From NCBI RefSeq assembly GCF_013375555.1, contig NZ_JABXWB010000005.1:699501-763500 (forward strand): a stretch of DNA of 64,000 nucleotides. The letters are read 5' to 3'. Below the pieces are notes generated by a model. That model searched no databases. It was not told where the DNA came from and saw nothing but the letters and a program-made list of their open reading frames with translations. The position numbers were made by a program, and so were the translations under genes. Within the stretch, counting starts at the first letter, position 1. Every line of letters starts with the position of its first letter. The stretch comes from Sphingobium sp. EM0848 (GTDB lineage Bacteria > Pseudomonadota > Alphaproteobacteria > Sphingomonadales > Sphingomonadaceae). Positions 57,298 through 64,000 of this stretch are shown here, in pieces.

Positions 57298-58452
57298 CTA
57301 CCAGTTGAGTTTGACCCCCAGCACCAGCCCGCGCGCCCGGTCGGCGGCAAGAACCGGGCCTGAGGGTGCGTCGCTCGCCAGAGCGCTGCTGGCGAGGCGG
57401 TCGGGATCGGTCAGGCGCAGCGACAGCGCAAGCGGGGCGCTGGGGCGCTGGTAGCGGATGTCCGCCTCGACCCGGAAGCGGCGGCCGAATGATCGCGCAT
57501 CGCTGGCAAAGGCAGGCAGGCTGCTGCTGGTGCCGCGCATCGTCGCCTTCAGCGGCCCATGGGTCCAGCCCGTTTCCAGTGTCAGGCTATGTTCCGAACT
57601 GCCATGATCGGCGGCGCTGTTGAGACGGGCCTCTCCATAGCGCATGGCCCAGTACCAGTGCGGCGACAGGCGGTGACGAAAGCCGATGCGCACGCCCTCA
57701 ATCGTCGCGGAGCCGCCGTTGAGCGGCAGGGCGGATCGGTCGAGAAAGGACAGCCGGTCGCTGATCTGGCCATGATAGGCGGTCATCGCCAGGCTGAGTT
57801 CGGGCGTCGCCTGCCAATCGGCGTCGAGGCGCAGCCGGCTGTGCCTTTCCGGTTGGAGGCGTCGTGCCAGCGCGCGAAAATCCTCATGGGCAAGGCCCAT
57901 CGGTCCCGATCGCCCGGTTTCCCCGAAACCGCGTGCGATTTCCCGGTAGCTGAATGCCAAAGCGAGATCATCGCGCGGGGTGAAGGCGATGGCCGCGCGG
58001 GGCAGGAACCAGTCGCGGACGCGCAGCCGCCCATCCCGCCCCACGGCGGTGACATTGGCGCCATTGTTGATGAGCTTCATGCCCTGAAAACCCAGAACCG
58101 CGCTCAGATTGTCGCGGATGGACAGGCGATCCTGAACGGTCAGCAGAACCATGCGGCTGCGCGGGGCGAATGTCGGTGACCTGTCGTCGCTGCCGGTGAA
58201 GGCCAGCTTCTGCCGCCGCAGCATGATTTCCACCATGTCCGCACGATCGTCGACGGGGATGATATCCAGCCGGTCGATGCGCGCCCGCGTCGTTCGCGCC
58301 GGGACGAAGCCGGTATGCAGGCCGGGCAGGCCGGATCGCGGCTTCAGCGAAAAGGGCGTGCCTTCATGCTGCAACAGCATCTGTGCGGCGGCCGGGTCAT
58401 GTCCGGCGATCAGCGTCGCGGCCAGCGCGAGCGCAAGGGCGTGGCGGACCAT
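57298..58452 (-). CDS. Outer-membrane beta-barrel protein, TonB-receptor-barrel-like without plug
   Basis: A 384-residue protein with a signal peptide (ending PAAAQ) and many alternating strands (LRLDADWQATPELSLAMTAY; GVRIGFRHRLSPHWYWAMRYG), closing in GLVLGVKLNW, an aromatic C-terminus recognised by the Bam machinery. The strand pattern resembles the second half of TonB-dependent receptors, but there is no plug or TonB box. It could be a reduced receptor or a separate porin-like family. The start overlaps the hydrolase stop by one base (TGATG). Confidence 0.6.
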   Translation of the reverse strand: MVRHALALALAATLIAGHDPAAAQMLLQHEGTPFSLKPRSGLPGLHTGFVPARTTRARIDRLDIIPVDDRADMVEIMLRRQKLAFTGSDDRSPTFAPRSRMVLLTVQDRLSIRDNLSAVLGFQGMKLINNGANVTAVGRDGRLRVRDWFLPRAAIAFTPRDDLALAFSYREIARGFGETGRSGPMGLAHEDFRALARRLQPERHSRLRLDADWQATPELSLAMTAYHGQISDRLSFLDRSALPLNGGSATIEGVRIGFRHRLSPHWYWAMRYGEARLNSAADHGSSEHSLTLETGWTHGPLKATMRGTSSSLPAFASDARSFGRRFRVEADIRYQRPSAPLALSLRLTDPDRLASSALASDAPSGPVLAADRARGLVLGVKLNW

Positions 58453-59558
58453 CAGCGCAGATCCGCCGCGCGGCCGGGCAGGGGATCGCGGCTGGCGAAA
58501 CGGACCGGCGCCTGGGTCTGCCGGACGGGCATTTGGTAATGGACGACATAGCCGAAATGATCGGACAGCGGTTCGCCTGCCCCTTCGGAACCGAAGGGCA
58601 CATGCGCCTGAACCACGGCCATCGGTGCGCCATCGCCGTTGCGGGCGAAGATCCAGTCCTTGCCATGTTCGACCGCGTGGAGCAGGTCGGGCCGCGCCCC
58701 CCGGTCGGTGGCCGACCGGGCCAGTGCCTGGCGCGCGCCCTCGAGCGCAGGGGCGACGAAGGGCAGGCCGGACTGGTGGAAGCTGGTGAAAAAGGCGCCC
58801 TGACGCAGCCTGTCGCTGCCGATATTCATGTCGCCGCCCAGGATCATCGCCTGTCCATCCGGCACATGGCTGGCGATGAAGCGGGCCATCAGTGCGGCCT
58901 GTCGGCCAAAGGCCCGCTGCGACCGTTCGACAGGCACCATGGCCGCCGTTCGGGCATTGAGATGGGTGTTGACGATGCTGACCGGCCCCATGCCCGGCAC
59001 GGCGAGATGCGCGATCAGCACGCCCTTGTTTGCCATGCAATCTATCCCCGCGCAGGCGAAATCGGGAAAGGCCATCCGGTCGATCCGGCTGATCGGATAG
59101 TCGGACAGGATCATGAGGCCGCTGTCGAGGGACTTGCCCATCCGCTCGCCCCGGTCCCAGCGTGCCTTTTCCAGATAGGCGATGTCGGCGGCGTCCGCGC
59201 GAGACCCGCTTCGCAGGGCGCTGTCTGGACCGAAGGCAACATGCCGATAACCGGCCCGGCGCGCGGTGGCGATGGCCTGTGCGGAAAAAGCCTCCTGAAG
59301 CAGGACGATATGCGGCTGTTGTCCCTCCCGCCGCATGGCCGCCAGCCGCTGGCCGATTTGCGCCAGTGCATCGTCGCGACCCAAGGCAAGCGGCCAGGGC
59401 AGCCCCTTGATATTATAGGTCATGACGGAAAGCGCATTGTCCTGCACCGACATCGCGGCCGGTTTTGCGGGCAGGTGGCGCGCGTCTTCGCGGCCTGCCC
59501 CCGAAGTTGCAAGCGTCGCCAGGCCGGCGAAGAGCAGCGGCTGAAAAGCCTTGAACAT
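58452..59558 (-). CDS. Exported endonuclease/exonuclease/phosphatase-family hydrolase
   Basis: A 368-residue protein with a signal peptide (LLFAGLATLATSG) and the DNase I-like fold: N49 in MTYNIKGLP, E89 in VLLQEAF, then NTHLNAR, GGDMNIGSD and a closing SDHFGY. These are the metal and catalytic residues of the family, which includes nucleases, phosphodiesterases and neutral sphingomyelinases. The length and export are closest to sphingomyelinase-like members; sphingomonads make sphingolipids, but the link is only inference. It heads the operon with the barrel and propeller genes. Confidence 0.8.
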   Translation of the reverse strand: MFKAFQPLLFAGLATLATSGAGREDARHLPAKPAAMSVQDNALSVMTYNIKGLPWPLALGRDDALAQIGQRLAAMRREGQQPHIVLLQEAFSAQAIATARRAGYRHVAFGPDSALRSGSRADAADIAYLEKARWDRGERMGKSLDSGLMILSDYPISRIDRMAFPDFACAGIDCMANKGVLIAHLAVPGMGPVSIVNTHLNARTAAMVPVERSQRAFGRQAALMARFIASHVPDGQAMILGGDMNIGSDRLRQGAFFTSFHQSGLPFVAPALEGARQALARSATDRGARPDLLHAVEHGKDWIFARNGDGAPMAVVQAHVPFGSEGAGEPLSDHFGYVVHYQMPVRQTQAPVRFASRDPLPGRAADLR

Positions 59559-59694
59559 GACGATGACCCCCCAATGGCGGCGCGATTAGCGTCCTATTGG
59601 GTCAGGCCGGTGGCGATCACGCTGCATTAGGGTTAAATTTTCGAGGCGATTCCTTCATCAAATTGCAACAGGTTCGTCATCATGGGTCGGTCGA

Positions 59695-61923
59695 TCAGGC
59701 AATCGTGACGACCCGCGCGCTGCCGTCGCGGCCGAGCGGCTTCACCACCACCTTGTCGCCCATGCGGTCGAACGCGATGTCGACGCTGGCCGCGCCGATG
59801 CCCAGATGCCGGATGGTCAGCCGGTCGAGGAAATGCGGCAGGGTCGGTTCCTGCAAGCTGATCTGCGCGGCGGCGACGTCGAAGCCCAGGCCAAGGCTGG
59901 ACTGGATCAGCGCCAGCGGCGCGGCGGCGGACCAGGCCTGCGGGCTGCATGCGACGGGGTAGAAGGTCGGCCCCTGCGACCGGCGGCGCGGGAATCCGCA
60001 GAACAGTTCGGGCAGGCGCATCATGTCGACATAGGTGGCGGCGGCGAACAGCCCTTCGAAAATCTGCGCGGCCTCGCGCCTGTAGCCGTAGCGGGAAAAT
60101 CCGGCTGCGATCAGCGCATTGTCATGCGGCCAGATCGATCCGTTGTGATAGCTCATCGGATTATAGCGTTTCTCGGTAGAGGCGATGGTGCGCACGCCCC
60201 AGCCGGAAAAGGACGCGGGCGCCATCAGCGTGCGCACGACCGCCTCGGCCCGCTTTTCCAGCGCCAGCCCGGTATAGAGGACATGGCCGGCATTGGAGGA
60301 CCGGACGCGACACGGCTGTTTGTCCCCATCAAGGGCCAGCACATAGGTGCCCAGCGCCTCGTCGAAGAAAATGGCGTCGAAGCGGTCGCGCAACTCCTCG
60401 GCGCGTTCGCGATAGCAGGCCGCACGGCCCGGATCTCCGATGGCCGTGAACAGGGCACTCGCCCCCTGCCAGGCGCCATAGACATAGGCCTGCACCTCCG
60501 CGAGGGCGATCGGACCGCGCGCGATCGTGCCATCGGCATGGAAGATGGAATCATGACTGTCCTTCCAGCCCTGATTCTGCAGGCCCTGATCGGTCTGCCG
60601 GCCATATTCGACAAAGCCGTCGTCGTCGCGGTCGCCATGGCTGTCGATCCATTCCAGCGCCGCCTCGATATTCGGCAGGATCGTCGTCAGAAAGGCGGTG
60701 TCGTTTGTCCGTTGCAGATAGGCGCCGGCCAGCATGACGAACAGCGGCGTGGAATCGATGCTGCCATAATAATGGCGGAACGGCACCTCGCCCAGTTCCG
60801 CCATCTCGCCATGGCGGACTTCGTGCAGGATCTTGCCCGGCTCGGCATCGGCGGCGGGATCGAAAGCGGTCGCCTGATGGGCGGCGAGATAGCCCAGTAC
60901 GCCCCGGCTGACCGCAGGGTCCATCCACAGCGTTTCCAGCGCGGTGATGATCGCGTCGCGCCCGAATATGGTGCTGAACCAGGGAATGCCCGCATAGGGA
61001 TAGGGACCATATTCCATGTCGGTCGACAGCATGGAGATGTCGGCAACCGACCGGCGGGCGACTTCGTTGAACAGGTCGTTGGACGAATGGATGCTGGCGC
61101 CGCGCTTGCGCGCCAGCCGGAGCGCCTGCATCGCTTCCCGAAGCGATTTCAGGAACTGCTTGGGCAGCGGATCGCGGGCCTCGGCCTTCCGGCAGCAGAT
61201 GCGGACGAAGAAGGCGCGGCTTTCGCCCGGCGGCACGGTGATGTCGGCCCGCGCATTGCTGTCGGTCAGCATGGTCGGCACCGGATCGAAATGCAGGTGG
61301 GTCTGCCGTTCGCGATCGTCCCGGCCGCGATAGCTGAGCAGCACGTCCGCCGTGCCGACCTGCGGCGGGTTCATCGTGCCCCGCCGCAGCCGGGTCATCC
61401 CGCGAATCTCGAACAGGTCGGCGAAATCGGCGGCAAAGGCCAGATTGAGCGTCGCCGTGCGGGTTTCGGTGTCGAAGTTGCGGATGGTGAGGCGTTCGTA
61501 AAGCCCATCCTTCCACAGGAAACGGGTGCGCCGCAAATGGATCAGGTCATGCTCCACCGCCACCCGCCCGTCCTCGCCGATGAAATCGGGATTGGCGAGG
61601 TCGCAGGTCAGCATCGCATTGTCGTCGCGCAATGCGGAACTGAGCAGGATCGGCCGCATCCCGTTGATGGTGAGGTAAAGATGGGAAAGATGCCGTGTGT
61701 CGCGATGATAGAGACCCTCCGGGCTGCCCGGCCCGGAAATGGCGTCGCCGCTATGGTCGAACACGGCGAAGCTGTCGCCATGCTTTAGCGTGCGCGGCCT
61801 GCGTTCATGGAGAGAGGACGTCGCAGGAATGAAGAACTGGGTCTGCGCGTTGGAGAGCGCCTGTCCTCCCTCTATCCCGCTTTCAGGGTCAGTCGTTTCG
61901 GGCTGGGACTGGATCAGCGACAT
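59695..61923 (-). CDS. Amylo-alpha-1,6-glucosidase/glycogen-debranching-like enzyme
   Basis: A 742-residue two-part protein. An N-terminal beta domain (SFAVFDHSGDAISGPGSPEG; GLYHRDTRHLSHLYL) is followed by a GH63/GH133-like (alpha/alpha)6 barrel (GIPWFSTIFGRDAIIT; DSHDSIFHADG; SYHNGSIWPHDNALIA). It would debranch or trim an alpha-glucan. Length fits the bacterial GDE group often paired with family 4 glycosyltransferases, as here. I start it at ATG 61923 (ribosome site GAGGAGGGAG). The preceding stretch contains a promoter-like match to the general-stress sigma factor. Confidence 0.85.
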   Translation of the reverse strand: MSLIQSQPETTDPESGIEGGQALSNAQTQFFIPATSSLHERRPRTLKHGDSFAVFDHSGDAISGPGSPEGLYHRDTRHLSHLYLTINGMRPILLSSALRDDNAMLTCDLANPDFIGEDGRVAVEHDLIHLRRTRFLWKDGLYERLTIRNFDTETRTATLNLAFAADFADLFEIRGMTRLRRGTMNPPQVGTADVLLSYRGRDDRERQTHLHFDPVPTMLTDSNARADITVPPGESRAFFVRICCRKAEARDPLPKQFLKSLREAMQALRLARKRGASIHSSNDLFNEVARRSVADISMLSTDMEYGPYPYAGIPWFSTIFGRDAIITALETLWMDPAVSRGVLGYLAAHQATAFDPAADAEPGKILHEVRHGEMAELGEVPFRHYYGSIDSTPLFVMLAGAYLQRTNDTAFLTTILPNIEAALEWIDSHGDRDDDGFVEYGRQTDQGLQNQGWKDSHDSIFHADGTIARGPIALAEVQAYVYGAWQGASALFTAIGDPGRAACYRERAEELRDRFDAIFFDEALGTYVLALDGDKQPCRVRSSNAGHVLYTGLALEKRAEAVVRTLMAPASFSGWGVRTIASTEKRYNPMSYHNGSIWPHDNALIAAGFSRYGYRREAAQIFEGLFAAATYVDMMRLPELFCGFPRRRSQGPTFYPVACSPQAWSAAAPLALIQSSLGLGFDVAAAQISLQEPTLPHFLDRLTIRHLGIGAASVDIAFDRMGDKVVVKPLGRDGSARVVTIA

Positions 61924-61993
61924 GGCGTCTCCCTCCTCATGATGCAAAGGCCGGCAACATCGTTCGCCAGGCCGGAAGCCATGGAAAGCAAGG

Positions 61994-62019
61994 AACAATC
62001 CAGCGGTCGTTCCGGTTCC
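61994..62019 (-). promoter_or_regulatory. Possible EcfG (general stress) promoter of the debranching gene
   Basis: On the minus strand GGAAC (62019-62015), 17 bases, then TGTT (61997-61994) fits the EcfG pattern GGAAC-N16/17-cGTT with one mismatch. It is about 70 bases before the ATG. EcfG drives osmotic and general stress genes in sphingomonads. Confidence 0.4.
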
Positions 62020-62037
62020 GGCCGCAACGCGCCCACT

Positions 62038-63136
62038 CTAGGCGACGATATGCAGTTCAGCTTCCTCGCCGCGCTGTCGGCGCAACCGTGCCGCCTCGAT
62101 ACGCGCGCCGGGCAGGTCATGATACAATGCGACATAGTCCGCTGCCATCCGCTCCGCCGTGAAACGTGCGTCGAACGCGCCATGCACCCGGGCCCGGTCG
62201 AGATGCGGCAATTGCGCGACGGCGGCGACGGCTTCATCCTCGCTCTCCACGATGAAGCCTGACAGACCATGGTCGATGACTTCAGGCACCGATCCGCAGC
62301 GGAAGGCGATGACCGGCGTGGCACAGGCCATCGCCTCGATCATCACCAGGCCGAAGGGTTCGGGCCAGTCGATGGGGAAAAGCAGGGCGCTGGCCTGACC
62401 CAGAAACCGGGCCTTTTGCTGTTCATTGATCTCGCCGATATAGTCGACATTGGGATAATGTTCGATCAGCGGGGCGATCTCCTGCTCCCAATAGGCACGG
62501 TCGACCGCGTCGATCTTGGCCGCGATTTTCAATGGCATGCCCGACCGCGCGCCGATGCGGATGGCGCGGTCCGGCCGTTTTTTCGGGCGATATGCGGCCG
62601 AGGAAGGCCAGATAGCCTCCGCCCCGTCCCTCCAGCCGGGGCGGCAGCAGGCCGGCGGGCAGGCCGTGATAGATGGTTCCGCCCCAGTTGACCGGTGGCA
62701 TTGGCAGCCGTTGATGATCCGAAATCGACACCAGACAATGGTTGGCGAACGTGCGGTAAAAGGCGGGCAGGTCGGGCAGGTCGAGTCGGCCGTGCAGCGT
62801 CGTGACGGTGCGGCCGATGAAATCCTGGATCATCGGCAGGTGCAGCATGTCGATATGGAAATGCAGTGCGTCGAATTCGTCGGCGCGGCGGCGCACCGCC
62901 TCCAGCAGCATCATGTGCCAGGGGATGGGATCGACCACGCCGGGATTGAGGCGCAGCGCCATGTCGGTGATGGGCACCAGTTTCGCGCTGGTGCGCGAAT
63001 CGCCGCTGGCGAACAGGGTCACGTCATGCCCCTGACGCACCAACTCTTCGGTCAGATAGGAAACGATGCGTTCGGTGCCGCCATAGAGCCGTGGCGGTAC
63101 GCTTTCGGCCAGGGGAGCGATTTGTGCGATTTTCAT
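62038..63136 (-). pseudogene. Family 4 glycosyltransferase, frameshifted
   Basis: Two frames together make one GT4 protein of about 365 residues. The N-terminal part, from ATG 63136 (ribosome site GAAAGAGGA), holds KIAQIAPLAESVPPRLYGGTER and FLGRISPEK. The C-terminal part has PEPFGLVMIEAMACATPVIA and GSVPEVIDHG, the usual donor-binding motifs. They meet at a run of six T (62578-62583); reading five would restore KRPDRAIRIG. Either a sequencing error or a real one-base insertion that truncates the protein. The pair with the debranching enzyme suggests glucan or trehalose-type metabolism. Confidence 0.8.
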
Positions 63137-63426
63137 GCAGGCATCCTCTTTCAAGAAAGAAGCCCTCCGTGCCCCGACCTGCGGCAGGCTGTAGCGGTAT
63201 AAGCGCTGAACCCTGATTGTCGTTCCCACCGGGCGGAAAGCGTCATCGGCTGGTCCAGACAGGCCCCTGTCGTGGCCGCTCGCGAGCGGAAGACTGTTAT
63301 TTCCGTTGAAATCGCACAGGATTGGGGCAGATTCGATCCATCTTGCGCGGATCGGGCAAAGCGGCACTGGAAAAGCCATGCGACTTCGTGCGATGGGCGG
63401 AGCCGATAACAACGGGTAAGGCACGG

Positions 63427-64000
63427 ATGACGGACAAAGCGGGTGAGGGGGCGGGCCACGGCCATCCGCAGGGGAAGATGCCCCTTCTGGCGCTGGGAGC
63501 GCTGGGGGTGGTGTTCGGCGACATCGGCACTTCGCCGCTCTATGCGCTGAAGGAAAGCTTCGTCGGCCATCATCCGCTGACGGTCGATCCGGCCCATATC
63601 CTTGGTGTGCTGTCGCTGGTGTTCTGGACCATGACGCTGATCGTCACGGTCAAATATGTGTTCATCATCATGCGCGCCGACAATCATGGCGAAGGCGGCA
63701 GCATGGCGCTGCTCGCGCTGATTGCCCGCAAGCTGGGGGAAAGCCGGTGGACGCCCACGATCGCCATGCTGGGCGTGCTGGCGGCGGCGCTCTTCTATGG
63801 CGACGCGATTATCACGCCCGCCGTTTCCGTGCTGTCGGCGGTCGAGGGGCTGGAGACGGTGAATGATGGTTTCGCGCCCTTCGTCGTGCCAATCGCCATC
63901 GTCATCCTGATCGGCCTGTTCCTGATCCAGAAACATGGCACGGCACGGGTCGGCGCGCTGTTCGGGCCGGTCATGGCCGTCTATTTCCTGGTGCTCGCAG
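63427..64000 (+). CDS. kup: Kup potassium uptake protein (partial, 5' part)
   Basis: The first 191 residues of a KUP/HAK potassium transporter. After a Gly/His-rich lead, [20 protein letters not shown] is the family signature, then [17 protein letters not shown] and [20 protein letters not shown]. Several membrane helices are visible. The gene runs off the window. The ATG at 63427 is the likely start. The 290-base gap before it, shared with the divergent glycosyltransferase gene, shows no clear gene. Confidence 0.95.
   Translation, partial: MTDKAGEGAGHGHPQGKMPLLALGALGVVFGDIGTSPLYALKESFVGHHPLTVDPAHILGVLSLVFWTMTLIVTVKYVFIIMRADNHGEGGSMALLALIARKLGESRWTPTIAMLGVLAAALFYGDAIITPAVSVLSAVEGLETVNDGFAPFVVPIAIVILIGLFLIQKHGTARVGALFGPVMAVYFLVLA

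Noticed and set aside
59806..61788. Open frame of 660 codons antisense to the debranching enzyme gene
   Set aside because: Shadow frame without a domain or ribosome site.

Overview
The window reads as a high-GC alphaproteobacterial chromosome, most likely a sphingomonad (Sphingobium, Novosphingobium or Sphingomonas). This is inferred from the hopanoid gene order, the TonB-receptor gene density, the protein families present and two palindromic repeats of an alphaproteobacterial type. No rRNA, tRNA, CRISPR array or replication origin was seen. No gene-free stretch exceeds about 300 bases; the longest gaps (29822-30045, 44924-45168, 63137-63426) show only possible regulatory DNA.

1-3663: end of an arylsulfatase gene, a Baeyer-Villiger-type monooxygenase and a LuxR-type regulator. 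3729-23933: an almost complete hopanoid locus in alternating blocks. hpnI-hpnJ-hpnK, a ferritin-like gene and hpnL run leftward. hpnA-B-C-D-E, shc and hpnG run rightward as an overlapping operon. ispH-hpnH run leftward, hpnM-mlaA rightward, and DUF2141-hpnN leftward. Together they supply isoprenoid precursors (IspH), make squalene (HpnD, HpnC, HpnE), cyclise it (Shc), extend the side chain (HpnH, HpnG), add and process the sugar or cyclitol head group (HpnI, HpnK, HpnJ) and move the lipid (HpnN, with HpnM/MlaA as likely helpers).

24015-32425: a TetR/TonB-receptor/MFS uptake cassette, a homocysteine-forming PLP enzyme, an Rnk-like factor, glutamate dehydrogenase and a HbpS/GlcG-like protein. 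32670-43666: a catabolic stretch with a D-aminoacylase-like amidohydrolase, a zinc alcohol dehydrogenase, a membrane PQQ dehydrogenase, an MFS carrier, two SDRs, a carboxymuconolactone decarboxylase-like protein and a ketosteroid-dehydrogenase-like flavoprotein. It ends at an IS630-type element whose transposase is split by a frameshift.

45169-50130 is the most striking region. A LuxR-type regulator is followed by two small secreted proteins, a lipoprotein C39 cysteine peptidase, a third secreted protein and a coiled-coil plus beta-barrel outer-membrane protein. This matches the layout of Pseudomonas fap functional-amyloid operons (substrates, FapD, FapE, FapF). The three secreted proteins share a C-terminal Asn-Thr motif, and two carry a double-glycine-like site next to the C39 peptidase gene.

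50123-56328 holds a coupled TonB-receptor/YfiR/hybrid-kinase operon and a divergent GAF hybrid kinase. 56433-59558 encodes three exported proteins (beta-propeller, outer-membrane barrel, DNase I-fold hydrolase). 59695-63136 holds a glycogen-debranching-like enzyme and a family 4 glycosyltransferase with a frameshift, and the window ends inside kup.
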